Below, one piece after another: positions 8,792-18,078 of a stretch of DNA of 64,000 nt. Source of the stretch: Vibrio spartinae. Lineage in GTDB: Bacteria; Pseudomonadota; Gammaproteobacteria; Enterobacterales; Vibrionaceae. The notes beneath the pieces are model-generated. The model ran no database searches. It saw nothing but the letters and a program-made list of their open reading frames with translations, and was not told the DNA's origin. Made by a program: the position numbers and the translations under genes. Location of the stretch: the NCBI RefSeq assembly GCF_024347135.1, contig NZ_AP024908.1:1124768-1188767 (forward strand), given 5' to 3'. Each line of letters opens with the position of its first letter. The first letter of the stretch is position 1.

Positions 8792-9649
8792 CTACTCCTG
8801 AGAAGGAGCCGTCAGCAAACTGTCAAACGTCTTATTGCCGTGCAGTCCTTCAAAGTCTGATTCTTCAGCAATGAACTCGCGCAGTGAAGGGCTGAGATCA
8901 ACGGCGAGCTGTAGATCGATAATCGCCTGTTCTTCTGCGCCCAAACACGCGTAGGCACAAGCGCGTTGATACAACGCCGGGCCGTTGGTTTCATCGAGCT
9001 CAAGCACGCGGTTACATAAGCTCATTGCCCAGTGATATTCTTTCATTTCCATCACAGCGTCAGCTTTATAGGTCAGTGCTTCTAAATCTCCCGGACGAAT
9101 TTTCAGAATTTCATCATAAACTTGCACTCGTTGTTCTGGTGTTTGCACACTCTGTGCTCTGAGCCACAAGTTGTGAATCTCATTGATAATCTCAATCTCG
9201 CGGTTATTGTCAGTGATGATCCGTGTTTTACGCTTCAGATCGCGCTCCAAGGCCAGAAATTTTTTCTCATAATCTTGCGCAATTTTATTTAAGCGTTTAT
9301 CGGCCAGCTCACGCGTGTTGTTTTTCACCTCTTTCAATGAATGCCAGCCAAATAAAGCGATCAATGACGCGGCAGCAGCGATAATGTAAAAGAAATAAGT
9401 AACCGTAACATTGGCATAATTCATTGATTTATCGGCAACGCTCAATTCCCGATCCGTTATCTGGATGGTCAGACGGCGCTCCAGATCTTGTTGATCTTGT
9501 CGTAGTGATTTCAGCTCATCAAGAATATAGCGCTCGATAAGCGGACGCTCCAAGATATCAGTTTGCGAGTATTTCTGTTCCGGTTCTGCAACGGCAGTTC
9601 TCAGAAAAAGAGACAGTATAATTCCAACCATCAGTATAATTTTTAACAC
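8792..9649 (-). CDS. Membrane-anchored TPR protein
   Basis: A 285-residue protein of unknown function. It starts with a signal-like segment (residues 1-21, ending AVAEP), then a mostly helical region, a membrane segment near 84-102 (VTYFFYIIAAAASLIALFGW), a charged coiled coil (about 105-150) and a C-terminal set of about three TPR-like repeats (about 165-260; for example DLEALTYKADAVMEMKEYHWAMSLC). The start is GTG with AGGGG upstream. It probably serves as an envelope scaffold; partners are unknown. Confidence 0.75.
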   Translation of the reverse strand: MLKIILMVGIILSLFLRTAVAEPEQKYSQTDILERPLIERYILDELKSLRQDQQDLERRLTIQITDRELSVADKSMNYANVTVTYFFYIIAAAASLIALFGWHSLKEVKNNTRELADKRLNKIAQDYEKKFLALERDLKRKTRIITDNNREIEIINEIHNLWLRAQSVQTPEQRVQVYDEILKIRPGDLEALTYKADAVMEMKEYHWAMSLCNRVLELDETNGPALYQRACAYACLGAEEQAIIDLQLAVDLSPSLREFIAEESDFEGLHGNKTFDSLLTAPSQE

Positions 9650-9758
9650 GGCAGACCCCTTATTTTTAAGACCACTTATCTTTCACACGGCAAGCGTCAT
9701 CCACATTGTCTAATGAAATACAGCACGAAACAATCCACAGTAGATAAAAAAACAATTA

Positions 9759-9772
9759 ATTTGTGCACAAAT
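9759..9772. promoter_or_regulatory. Perfect 14-bp palindrome in the proV promoter region
   Basis: ATTTGTGCACAAAT lies in the 291-bp AT-rich region (9650-9940) between the TPR gene and proV, with long A-runs around it. A perfect palindrome at this place is a plausible repressor site for the osmoprotectant operon; the protein that would bind is not identified. Confidence 0.45.
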
Positions 9773-9940
9773 AATTCCACAAAAACATGAAAAAAAAGGA
9801 GAAATAAATAATCATTTAAAATCAACATGTTATATAGATAAAAAAACATCAAGAAACAGAAGCGCTTGATTTATATCCAATTAATGCTTAGAGTTCATTA
9901 CATATAGTTGTTAATTTTAAACAATATGGGTCATGATGAC

Positions 9941-11128
9941 ATGGAAGCTATCTTAGAAGTAAAACAGCTTTACAAAATATTCGGAGAGTCAGTTGACACC
10001 GCCTTTCCCTTAATGGAAAAGGGGCTGGATAAAGACCAAATTTTTGAAAAAACAGGTCTCACTGTCGGTGTCAAAAATGTATCGCTCTCGATTCAGGAAG
10101 GCGAAATTTTCGTAATTATGGGACTGTCCGGCTCCGGAAAATCAACACTAGTCCGTTTGTTAAATCGTTTAATCGAACCAACCCAAGGCAGTGTCCTGCT
10201 CAAAGGGCGGGATATTGCACGCATCTCCGCGCCAGATCTCCGCGAAGTTCGGCGTAAACAAATTTCAATGGTTTTTCAGAATTTTGCACTGATGCCACAC
10301 ATGACAGTGATCGACAATACTGCGTTTGGCCTAGAGCTGGCGGGGATTGATAAAGCAACCCGCTATCAACGCGCCAAAGATGCACTGTCACGAGTCGGAC
10401 TGGATGCTTACGGGGACTCTTTCCCTGATGAACTTTCCGGAGGCATGAAACAACGGGTCGGACTTGCCCGGGCATTAACCAATGACCCGGATATCCTGTT
10501 AATGGATGAGGCATTTTCAGCACTCGATCCGCTCATTCGTACTGAAATGCAGGATGAGCTGATCCGCTTACAGAACGATGATAAACGGACCATTGTTTTT
10601 ATTTCCCATGATCTGGATGAAGCCATGCGTATCGGTGATCGAATTGCCATTATGCAAGATGGTGAATTCATTCAAGTCGGCACCCCGGACGATATTCTGC
10701 ACAATCCGGCCAATGATTATGTGAGTTCCTTCTTCCGCGGCGTGAATGTCGCCAACATTTTCACGGCAAAAGATATTGCCCGGAGAAAAATCGCCACGCT
10801 CCTGAAAAAACATGACAATGATGGACCAGCCGCTGCACTACAACTGTTACTGGATAATGACAGGGAGTTTGGCATTGTCGTTGATCGGGGCTATAGCTAT
10901 GAAGGCGTTGTCTCCATCGATTCACTCAAAGAAGCTCAAAAACAAAAACGCTCACTCTACAGTGCACTCCTGCAAGACACGATTCATGTTCATGCCGACA
11001 CTCCCATCAGCGAATTAATCGGTCAAGTTGCGACCGTCCCTTACGCGCTGCCTGTCATCGATGACAATAACCGCTATCTGGGTGTTATCAGTAAATCCCG
11101 ATTACTTCAGACTTTAGACAGAGAATAA
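9941..11128 (+). CDS. proV: Glycine betaine/proline ABC transporter, ATPase subunit
   Basis: A 395-residue ATPase, close to E. coli ProV (400). Walker A (GLSGSGKST), Q-loop, signature ([15 protein letters not shown]), Walker B ([13 protein letters not shown]) and H-loop (FISHDLDEA) are all intact. The C-terminal third is a pair of CBS domains, the part proposed to sense osmolarity or ionic strength in this family. The open frame starts earlier, at TTG 9908 and ATG 9926; I chose the ATG at 9941 because [15 protein letters not shown] aligns with the family start, but no strong ribosome binding site settles it. It is first in proV-proW-proX. Confidence 0.93.
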   Translation: MEAILEVKQLYKIFGESVDTAFPLMEKGLDKDQIFEKTGLTVGVKNVSLSIQEGEIFVIMGLSGSGKSTLVRLLNRLIEPTQGSVLLKGRDIARISAPDLREVRRKQISMVFQNFALMPHMTVIDNTAFGLELAGIDKATRYQRAKDALSRVGLDAYGDSFPDELSGGMKQRVGLARALTNDPDILLMDEAFSALDPLIRTEMQDELIRLQNDDKRTIVFISHDLDEAMRIGDRIAIMQDGEFIQVGTPDDILHNPANDYVSSFFRGVNVANIFTAKDIARRKIATLLKKHDNDGPAAALQLLLDNDREFGIVVDRGYSYEGVVSIDSLKEAQKQKRSLYSALLQDTIHVHADTPISELIGQVATVPYALPVIDDNNRYLGVISKSRLLQTLDRE

Positions 11129-11130
11129 TT

Positions 11131-12150
11131 ATGGCAATGGAATCCTCACAAAACGTTGACCCTTGGGCGACAAGCACCACAGCGAACAGTGACTGGTTAA
11201 ATGCCAGCACACCACCACCAGAGACATTTCACTGGTTACACCCATTTAAAGACGCAGTCATACCCTTTGATCAATGGGTAGAAACGGCACTCAACTGGTT
11301 AGTAGAGCACGGACGGCCGCTATTTCAGGCGATCCGTGTTCCAATCGATTTAATCCTCAGCTCATTCCAGACCGCATTAGTCGCCACACCGGCCCCCGTC
11401 ATGTTAGTGATACTGTTTCTGCTGGCTTGGCAAATGGCGGGGCTGCGCATGGGAATCATTTCACTGGTTTCATTAATTGTGATCGGTCTGGTCGGTGCGT
11501 GGAATGGAGCAATGGTGACATTGGCCTTGGTCATGACCTCGGTATTTTTCTGCTTACTGATGGGGCTGCCGCTCGGCATCTGGCTAGCTCGGAATCAGAC
11601 GGCCGCGAAAATAATCCGGCCGGTGCTTGATGCAATGCAGACAACCCCTGCGTTTGTCTATCTCGTCCCCATTGTGATGCTGTTCGGGATTGGCAACGTC
11701 CCCGGGGTCGTCGTGACCATTATTTTTGCACTGCCGCCCATCGTTCGATTGACCATCCTCGGTATCCAACAAGTCCCCGAAGAGCTGGTTGAAGCAGGTC
11801 ATGCTTTCGGTGCAAGCCCGAAACAGATGCTGTATCGCATTCAGCTTCCTTTAGCGATGCCATCGATCATGGCTGGCGTAAACCAGACACTGATGCTATC
11901 ACTTTCTATGGTGGTCATCGCTTCAATGATTGCCGTGGGCGGATTGGGACAAACCGTATTACGCGGTATTGGTCGGCTCGATATGGGGATGGCAGCCGTT
12001 GGGGGACTTGGGATTGTGATTCTCGCCATTCTGTTGGATCGAATTACGCAAACCATCGGCATCGCAACCCGGGATAATAAAAGTCGTTGGTATCACGCAG
12101 GTCCCGCCAGTTTCATTTGGCGACTGGTTGCAAAAGCAAAAACCAATTAA
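11131..12150 (+). CDS. proW: Glycine betaine/proline ABC transporter, permease
   Basis: A 339-residue inner-membrane permease. A soluble N-terminal stretch of about 90 residues is followed by several membrane segments and the permease signature [26 protein letters not shown], which contacts the ATPase. It begins 2 bp after the proV stop, so translation is probably coupled. The gene ends with a short 8-bp tandem repeat (AACCAATT) across the stop codon. Confidence 0.94.
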   Translation: MAMESSQNVDPWATSTTANSDWLNASTPPPETFHWLHPFKDAVIPFDQWVETALNWLVEHGRPLFQAIRVPIDLILSSFQTALVATPAPVMLVILFLLAWQMAGLRMGIISLVSLIVIGLVGAWNGAMVTLALVMTSVFFCLLMGLPLGIWLARNQTAAKIIRPVLDAMQTTPAFVYLVPIVMLFGIGNVPGVVVTIIFALPPIVRLTILGIQQVPEELVEAGHAFGASPKQMLYRIQLPLAMPSIMAGVNQTLMLSLSMVVIASMIAVGGLGQTVLRGIGRLDMGMAAVGGLGIVILAILLDRITQTIGIATRDNKSRWYHAGPASFIWRLVAKAKTN

Positions 12151-12254
12151 CCAATTAACCATGGTTACCAAATAACAAAGCCATGACGTACGAGGAAATA
12201 CCGCCAGTCAGTCACGAACTCAACCATCAGTCTCGTTTCTGATTGGCTGACCAT

Positions 12255-12322
12255 AGAACCGGACCTTCACATCAATGAAGTGTGTTCCAGCGGTTCTTTT
12301 CCTTGAGGCCCGAAAGCCTCAA
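12255..12322 (+). promoter_or_regulatory. Two hairpins between proW and proX
   Basis: AGAACCG (12255-12261) pairs with CGGTTCT (12291-12297), followed by TTTT. TTGAGGC (12303-12309) pairs with GCCTCAA (12316-12322). They lie in the 231-bp gap before proX and could cause partial termination or protect the mRNA, setting a different level for the binding protein. The role is inferred. Confidence 0.55.
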
Positions 12323-12381
12323 ATGCGGAACATAGAGGATATTCGGGCATTGATAAGCTCATCTATATAAGGAAATCAAAT

Positions 12382-13389
12382 ATGAAATATACACGGAGAA
12401 TGTTGATAACCACCGGTCTGGTATTATCAGCGTGTCAAGCCTCACTGGCTTTCGCTGAAGATTTACCCGGAAAAGGGATTACGGTTCAGCCCGTACAATC
12501 CACAGTTGCAGAAGAAACCTTTCAGACGCTGATCGTCAACAAAGCGATGGAAGCTTTAGGCTACACCGTGTTACCCACCAAAGAAGTCGATTACAACGTC
12601 GGCTATACCTCGATTGCCAAAGGCGACGCAACTTACCTTGCTGTCGGCTGGTTCCCCCTGCACGTCAACAAATATGAAAAATCAGGTGGTGATGACGCGT
12701 TCTATGTTGCAGGCAACTATATTTCTGGTGCTGTGCAGGGTTATCTTATTGATAAAAAAACAGCCCAGAAATATAAGATTACTAATATTGAACAATTAAA
12801 AGATCCGAAACTGGCGAAGCTCTTCGATACCAATGACGATGGTAAAGCGGATCTCACCGGATGTAACCCCGGTTGGGGATGTGAAAGTGTCATTGAGCAT
12901 CAGTTAGATGCCTACGGTTTACGTCAAACCGTGACGCACAATCAGGGTAAGTATTCAGCACTGATTGCTGACACAATCGCTCGCTATCACAAAGGCCAAC
13001 CGATTCTGTATTATACATGGACACCATATTGGGTCAGTGGTGTATTGGTTCCGGGAAAAGATGTTGTCTGGTTGCAAGTACCGTTCTCAGCATTGCCCGG
13101 CAATCGGAAGAACATCGATACCAGTCTCCCCAATGGTAAAAATTATGGTTTCGAGATGAACACAATGAAAATTGTTGCAAACAAAAAGTTTGCGCAAGAT
13201 AACCCAGCCGCAGCGAAATTATTCTCACTCATGAAGCTCAACATCAACGATGTGAGTGCGGAAAACATGATGATGAGTCAGGGGAAAAATAGTACCGCGG
13301 ATATTGAAGCGCATGCCAATGGTTGGATCAAAGCTCACCAGAAATTATTTAACTCTTGGATAGAACAAGCGAAAGCCGCAGCGCAGTAG
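12382..13389 (+). CDS. proX: Glycine betaine/proline periplasmic binding protein
   Basis: A 335-residue protein with a signal peptide (residues 1-25, cleavage after SLAFA). The mature sequence is strongly ProX-like ([45 protein letters not shown]). Tryptophans expected to form the cage around the trimethylammonium group are visible in [14 protein letters not shown] and [14 protein letters not shown] precedes the ATG. It delivers betaine to ProW/ProV. A strong hairpin follows at 13407-13455. Confidence 0.95.
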   Translation: MKYTRRMLITTGLVLSACQASLAFAEDLPGKGITVQPVQSTVAEETFQTLIVNKAMEALGYTVLPTKEVDYNVGYTSIAKGDATYLAVGWFPLHVNKYEKSGGDDAFYVAGNYISGAVQGYLIDKKTAQKYKITNIEQLKDPKLAKLFDTNDDGKADLTGCNPGWGCESVIEHQLDAYGLRQTVTHNQGKYSALIADTIARYHKGQPILYYTWTPYWVSGVLVPGKDVVWLQVPFSALPGNRKNIDTSLPNGKNYGFEMNTMKIVANKKFAQDNPAAAKLFSLMKLNINDVSAENMMMSQGKNSTADIEAHANGWIKAHQKLFNSWIEQAKAAAQ

Positions 13390-13406
13390 TCACCACGCTA
13401 ACCCAT

Positions 13407-13455
13407 TCTGAAACCATCGTCAGGTCGCTCTTGAGACCTGTCTGATGGTTTCAGA
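13407..13455 (+). terminator. Long hairpin after proX
   Basis: TCTGAAACCATC and TGATGGTTTCAGA pair almost perfectly, with a second inner stem CAGGTC/GACCTG. No pronounced T-run follows, but its position right after proX suggests the operon end. Confidence 0.75.
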
Positions 13456-13611
13456 CATATTCTCCCAGAATCTCGCCACTTCCCTTTAATTTTTGTTCCT
13501 GCTGTTTTTATTCTTGAGTATCATAGCCACCCAAGTAACCGCAGGATTCGGTGTCTCTTTAAGACCACACATTCAGGAAACGGTCTGCCCCAATGGACAT
13601 CCCATAGCAAT

Positions 13612-15021
13612 ATGCTCCGGTGCAGATCTTTCTTGATGCCATATGGTGCTGAATACATTCTCGGAGTGAAAAAATTGAGCGTTCAAGAAGACTTATCCTT
13701 ATTTATTGAATCACTGACACAAGCCGATGAGATTGAACAGTCAAAACAACTGACCTCATATCTGAATCACGGCATGGATTCAGATACTGTGGCACGTTTA
13801 CTTGAAGCATTAAAAGTAGAGCAACGGGTCAAACTCTGGCGTGCTTTACCACTTGAATTTCATATTCCCGTTCTGACGGAAATGCGCTCAGAAGCACGGA
13901 TTTCAGTGATTCAGAGTCTGACACCGATAGAGCTAAAATTAATCCTCGCGAAACTGGATAACCTGTCGCTGCTGGAGTGGGAAGATTCCCTGCCTGACGA
14001 TATCATCAGTGAAGCACTACGATTAATCAGCCGGGATGAATTGGAGCTTTATGACCAAGCCAACCAGTATCATGACAACCAGCTGGGTCACTGGGCAAAC
14101 CGTAAAGTGTTTACTTTGCCGTTCAATATTCGGGTCAGTCGTGCCAGAATCTTGTTGGATAAATATCAGGATGGCCCGACACCTTATATTTATCTGATCA
14201 ATAAGGATAAAAAATTCCGAGGCCTGATCAGTTCCGCTGAGTTGCTGACCGCTGATCTTTCAGCACCGCTGAGTTCACTGAATAAAACCAATCTCACCCA
14301 ACTCAAAGCAACCGCACCGCTTTCAGAAGCCGTCAGTGCGCTTGAGCATTCGGAATACCCGACGCTCCCCGTACTGGGGGATTACGGCATCTTAATCGGT
14401 GCGGTTGACTGGCAGTTTACGCTCAGTGTTCAGCGAGAAATTTACGAAGCCCGCCTGATGGCGGGGACCGGTATTCACGAAGGGGATGACTTATTTGCAC
14501 CCGTTTTCAAAGGGGCACAAAAACGGGGGGTATGGCTCGGTATTAATCTGCTGACCGCAATTCTGGCTTCGATCACGATTGGAGTCTTTGAAAATGTAAT
14601 CGCGCAAGTCGTTGCGCTGGCCGTTTTGATGCCCATTGTTGCCTCTATGGGTGGCATTGCCGGCAGCCAAACCCTTACGTTAATGGTGCGGGCGATGGCT
14701 TTAAACCAGATCACGTCAGGCAACCGGTGGACCTTCCTGAAAAATGAATTGGGGATTGGCGCATTGAACGGCCTGCTCTGGGCATTGATTATCGGTGCAC
14801 TCACTGGCCTGTGGTATCAATCGCTGGGATTGGGAATGACAATCGCTTTCGCCATTGTCGTCAATATTGCAACGGCTGGATTGTTTGGGGTTTTAATCCC
14901 GATACTGCTGGATAAATTCAAGCTGGACCCTGCATTGGCAGGCTCTGTCATCCTGACAACCGTCACCGATGTTGTCGGCTTTTTTGCTTTCCTGGGGACG
15001 GCGGGTGCAATTTTACTTTAA
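13612..15021 (+). CDS. mgtE: MgtE-type magnesium transporter
   Basis: A 469-residue protein in the order typical of MgtE: N-terminal helical domain (about 20-150), CBS pair (about 155-290) and a C-terminal membrane domain with five segments (about 310-469). In the pore region MPIVASMGGIAGSQTLTLMVRAMAL is characteristic. The family is a gated Mg2+ channel. The start is uncertain: ATG 13612 has no clear ribosome binding site, while TTG 13675 has GGAG at good spacing and would remove 21 residues. Its last 4 bases overlap the convergent gene at 15018. Confidence 0.88.
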   Translation: MLRCRSFLMPYGAEYILGVKKLSVQEDLSLFIESLTQADEIEQSKQLTSYLNHGMDSDTVARLLEALKVEQRVKLWRALPLEFHIPVLTEMRSEARISVIQSLTPIELKLILAKLDNLSLLEWEDSLPDDIISEALRLISRDELELYDQANQYHDNQLGHWANRKVFTLPFNIRVSRARILLDKYQDGPTPYIYLINKDKKFRGLISSAELLTADLSAPLSSLNKTNLTQLKATAPLSEAVSALEHSEYPTLPVLGDYGILIGAVDWQFTLSVQREIYEARLMAGTGIHEGDDLFAPVFKGAQKRGVWLGINLLTAILASITIGVFENVIAQVVALAVLMPIVASMGGIAGSQTLTLMVRAMALNQITSGNRWTFLKNELGIGALNGLLWALIIGALTGLWYQSLGLGMTIAFAIVVNIATAGLFGVLIPILLDKFKLDPALAGSVILTTVTDVVGFFAFLGTAGAILL

Positions 15022-15812
15022 GCAGAATGACTGTCCGGTGTATTGCACTCAAAAGGTTGATGCAATGCATGTTTGACCATGAACTGTCGCTCGATCCCTT
15101 TGAGTTTAATGTCATCCAGAATCAGGTTGACCATATTGAGTAATCGCTGCTGCCCGAGAGGCAGCAGATAACTGAATTGATGTTGTTCCGTCGGTGTCAG
15201 TTCCCGAATGGCAATCAATGAGGATTCGGTTGCCTGATAAAACTGCGCAAATGGTGTTTCGGCCATCATCACATCGATCTGCCCGGCGTCTACGGCCAAT
15301 GGCATATTCAAGTAGTTCTCAAACGCCACAATAGTGGCTGCCGGAAAATACTGTTCAACCAACGTTTGATAAACTTGACCAACATGCACACCAATTTTTA
15401 CCTCAGGACGGTTGAGCTGTGCAAGGCTACTGAAGCGTGATTGGTTGTCTGCTGTTGCCATCAACACATGACGAAAAGTGAGGTAACCTTGCGTCTGCTC
15501 AACCTCATACTGACCAGAGACTGAGCGAGGAATACCGCCCATCGCGATATCAAACCGGTCAGAATACAGCCCGGAGACCAGTGCCTGCCGTTCAGTCAAC
15601 ACTAATTCAACTTCAACTCCCAACTGCTCAGCTAAATAAGCTGCAATATCAATGTCATAGCCAGAAAAGTTCTCACCATCAAAGTAGGATAGCAAGTGAT
15701 AATCTCCCGGAGTGCCGACCCGCAAGCGGCCCCGTTTTCGAATATGTGCTAATTGATCAGTCTGAGTGATAAAACGTAGACAACCGGCAATCAATATCAT
15801 CCATTCAACCAC
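15018..15812 (-). CDS. Periplasmic solute-binding-like protein (family 3)
   Basis: A 264-residue protein resembling family 3 binding proteins and cyclohexadienyl dehydratase-like sequences (RLRVGTPGDYHLLSYFDGENFSGYDIDIAAYLAEQLGVEVE-type start; RFDIAMGGI). The N-terminus is short (GTG at 15812, or ATG at 15800) and contains LIAGC, which could be a lipobox but lacks preceding basic residues. No permease or ATPase genes adjoin it, so it may be an orphan receptor or an enzyme. It overlaps the end of mgtE by 4 bp in convergent orientation. Confidence 0.72.
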   Translation of the reverse strand: MVEWMILIAGCLRFITQTDQLAHIRKRGRLRVGTPGDYHLLSYFDGENFSGYDIDIAAYLAEQLGVEVELVLTERQALVSGLYSDRFDIAMGGIPRSVSGQYEVEQTQGYLTFRHVLMATADNQSRFSSLAQLNRPEVKIGVHVGQVYQTLVEQYFPAATIVAFENYLNMPLAVDAGQIDVMMAETPFAQFYQATESSLIAIRELTPTEQHQFSYLLPLGQQRLLNMVNLILDDIKLKGIERQFMVKHALHQPFECNTPDSHSA

Positions 15813-15859
15813 TTATTTGTTTGATGTACCCAACCGATCTGCTCATATCATCCGGATTT

Positions 15860-16786
15860 TTATAACACCGTATTCCTGATCATATTCTGCTGCGGAGTGA
15901 GGTAGGCTTGCTGTAAATATCGCCGAATAGCCAGCATTGCTTGGGTAAAAGTTTTACCACGCTTCCAAGCTAAGCCGACACTCATCGGATCGATCACATC
16001 ATCCAGAGAACGTGTTTCAATCCGCCGCCCCTCTAAAGACCACGGCCTGTAAACGAGATCAGAAAGAATGGCGACGCCCAATCCGTTCGCAACCATACTG
16101 CGGACCGATTCCACTGAACTGGTGCGGAGTATCACATTGGGTTGCAACGATTTACGACACCAGTAACGCATAGCACTCACATCAGCTTCATCCACCGTCA
16201 GCATGATAAACGGCTCTTGTTCAATATCTTCCAAAACCAATGTTTTCTGCTGACTCAACCGATGGTGACTGGGTATCCAGAGCCTGCGTTCAGAACTGAA
16301 TAATTTTTCAGAAACAACCTCTGACGCTATTAAGTTATCCGTCAATACAATCGCCATGTCAATTGAACCATCTAATAATTTATCTTCAATCTCCATCCGC
16401 TCAAACTCGTACAAATCAATTGAGATATTGGGGTACCACTGTCTCAATCGCTGTAAGTGGTAAGGCAACAGATATCCCAACGCCGTATAAGTGGCCGCGA
16501 AGCGAACGGAACCACAGGCTTCTTCATCCGTATGTGGCATATTCAGCGCTTCATCAACACTTCTCAGAACCTGATAAGCATTATTCAAAAAGTGACGCCC
16601 CTGATCCGTCAACGTGACTCCCTGAGTGCTGCGCACAAACAAGGCCACCCCAAGTAATGATTCCAATTCCCGGATTGCAGTGGTCACCGCTGATTGTGAG
16701 ATATTCAACTGAATGGCGGCCTGAGAAACCTGCCCAAGTTCAGCTGCTGCAACAAAATATTTCAATTGCCGAATGGTCATTGACAT
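15860..16786 (-). CDS. LysR-type regulator of the 5-oxoprolinase operon
   Basis: A 308-residue LysR protein: N-terminal winged helix (MTIRQLKYFVAAAELGQVSQAAIQLNISQSAVTTAIRELE region) and a C-terminal effector-binding domain. The ATG at 16786 has GAGAG at 7 bp; the frame also extends to a TTG at 16801. It is divergent from pxpA, with a perfect 9-3-9 palindrome 15 bp upstream of its start. The classical LysR arrangement implies control of pxpA-pxpC and autoregulation. Oxoproline or a related amino acid as inducer is inference. Confidence 0.9.
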   Translation of the reverse strand: MSMTIRQLKYFVAAAELGQVSQAAIQLNISQSAVTTAIRELESLLGVALFVRSTQGVTLTDQGRHFLNNAYQVLRSVDEALNMPHTDEEACGSVRFAATYTALGYLLPYHLQRLRQWYPNISIDLYEFERMEIEDKLLDGSIDMAIVLTDNLIASEVVSEKLFSSERRLWIPSHHRLSQQKTLVLEDIEQEPFIMLTVDEADVSAMRYWCRKSLQPNVILRTSSVESVRSMVANGLGVAILSDLVYRPWSLEGRRIETRSLDDVIDPMSVGLAWKRGKTFTQAMLAIRRYLQQAYLTPQQNMIRNTVL

Positions 16787-16801
16787 ATGTTTATCTCTCA
16801 A

Positions 16802-16822
16802 GGTATCTGATTTTCAGATACC
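16802..16822. promoter_or_regulatory. LysR-type operator candidate
   Basis: GGTATCTGA-TTT-TCAGATACC is a perfect inverted repeat containing ATC-N9-GAT, which fits the T-N11-A pattern of LysR sites. It lies between the divergent LysR and pxpA genes, close to the regulator's start. Confidence 0.8.
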
Positions 16823-16920
16823 ACAATATCTAAAAATAAATCTTTTTTACAGTACGCAAAAAGCTATATATTGAACGGGTTGCGTAAATATATAACCATA
16901 AATAATGGTGGTAGAAAACG

Positions 16921-17691
16921 ATGTTATCTGTTGATGTAAACTCTGATATCGGAGAAGGATTTGGCCATTGGTCTGTCGGTGATAACGCAGACGCACAAAT
17001 CATACCGCTTATCAGTTCTGCCAATATTGCAACCGGGTTTCATGCGGGGGATCCATCCACAATGTATACCACCGTGGAACTTGCCAAAAAACATGGTGTT
17101 TCGGTCGGGGCGCATCCCGGGTATCGAGATCTACTCGGTTTTGGTCGTCGCCATATTCATACTTCAGCCCCCGAACTTATTCACGATATCATTTATCAGG
17201 TCGGTGCTTTGAGAGAGATGGCATCCGCTCACGAAATGACTTTACAGCATATCAAACCACACGGTGCATTATACATGCATCTGGCAAACGACTACGAAGC
17301 GGCTAACTTATTTATTCATCAGCTCCACCGTCTTGCACCAGAACTTATTTTATATGTGATGCATGGCTCACCGCTCCATCAGCTTGCATTAGACAAAGGC
17401 CACTCCGTCATTTGTGAATTTTATGCAGATCGAGAATACGATCAAAGTGGATCAATCGTCTTTACCCGGAAAACCGGAATGTTGGATCCGAATCAGGTTG
17501 CAAACAAAATCCTCAAAGCGTGTCGCGAAAACAAAGTTACGACCATTGATAATCAGGAAATTTCTGTACAATTCGACTCAATCTGTATTCATAGTGATGC
17601 CCCGGGCGCATTGGCACTCGTTCAAGTCGTCAGACAAACGCTGGAACAAGCCGGTATTTCGATTCAGGCGCCAAACCGTATGAATAATTAA
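16921..17691 (+). CDS. pxpA: 5-oxoprolinase subunit A (LamB/YcsF family)
   Basis: A 256-residue protein with the family start SVDVNSDIGEGFGHWSVGDN, the segments NIATGFHAGDPSTMYTTVELAKKHGVSVGAHPGYRDLLGFGRR and IKPHGALYMHL, and C-terminal ICIHSDAPGALALVQ. PxpA acts with PxpB and PxpC in ATP-dependent opening of 5-oxoproline (pyroglutamate) to glutamate. It is the first gene of the operon, divergent from the LysR gene. No good ribosome binding site is seen before the ATG other than GGTGG about 10 bp upstream. Confidence 0.94.
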   Translation: MLSVDVNSDIGEGFGHWSVGDNADAQIIPLISSANIATGFHAGDPSTMYTTVELAKKHGVSVGAHPGYRDLLGFGRRHIHTSAPELIHDIIYQVGALREMASAHEMTLQHIKPHGALYMHLANDYEAANLFIHQLHRLAPELILYVMHGSPLHQLALDKGHSVICEFYADREYDQSGSIVFTRKTGMLDPNQVANKILKACRENKVTTIDNQEISVQFDSICIHSDAPGALALVQVVRQTLEQAGISIQAPNRMNN

Positions 17692-17708
17692 AATGGTATA
17701 TCACCAAG

Positions 17709-17732
17709 ATTGAGGTAAAAATTGAGGTAAAA
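17709..17732. repeat. 12-bp tandem duplication of a ribosome binding site
   Basis: ATTGAGGTAAAA occurs twice in a row directly before the start of the biotinyl-domain gene. The duplicate gives two GAGG Shine-Dalgarno sequences; the second is at suitable spacing. Confidence 0.85.
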
Positions 17733-17733
17733 A

Positions 17734-17985
17734 ATGACAAATACATATCAAGTCACCTCGCCGTTGCCCGGTATTTTTTATCGGCGTCCGGCGCCTGACG
17801 TAGCGGAATTTGTCGCTGAAGGGAGTGAGATACACCGTGGTGAGGTGATTGGATTAATTGAAGTGATGAAACAATTTTCTGAAGTCACTGCAGATGTCGA
17901 TGGCATCCTAAAATCGTTTTATATTGAGAACGAAGCGTTTATTGAACCCGGCCAAGTAATTGCCAGTATTGAAACGCAAGAGTAA
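17734..17985 (+). CDS. Single-domain biotin carboxyl carrier-like protein in the pxp operon
   Basis: An 83-residue protein that is essentially one biotinyl/lipoyl domain: SPLPGIFYRRPAP at the start, the attachment motif IEVMKQF with Lys46, and VIASIETQE at the end. EVMK fits the biotin-accepting tetrapeptide of carboxyl carriers better than the lipoyl DKA pattern. It sits between pxpA and pxpB, where related operons in other bacteria often carry biotin carboxylase plus carrier genes. No carboxylase gene is present here, so its partner would have to be encoded elsewhere. Its role in oxoproline use is unknown. Confidence 0.85.
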   Translation: MTNTYQVTSPLPGIFYRRPAPDVAEFVAEGSEIHRGEVIGLIEVMKQFSEVTADVDGILKSFYIENEAFIEPGQVIASIETQE

Positions 17986-18078
17986 CCCGATACTCTCGAA
18001 GTTAAAACGATAAAAATGGTCGATGCAACAGCCTGTCAGGAACATTCACTGACCAGCAAGAGGAAGGAGAATTAGGAC

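Noticed and set aside
15800..15812. Lipobox LIAGC at the start of the solute-binding-like protein
   Set aside because: Position and sequence fit a lipobox, but the preceding segment is very short and lacks basic residues, and the start codon is uncertain; not called as a lipoprotein.
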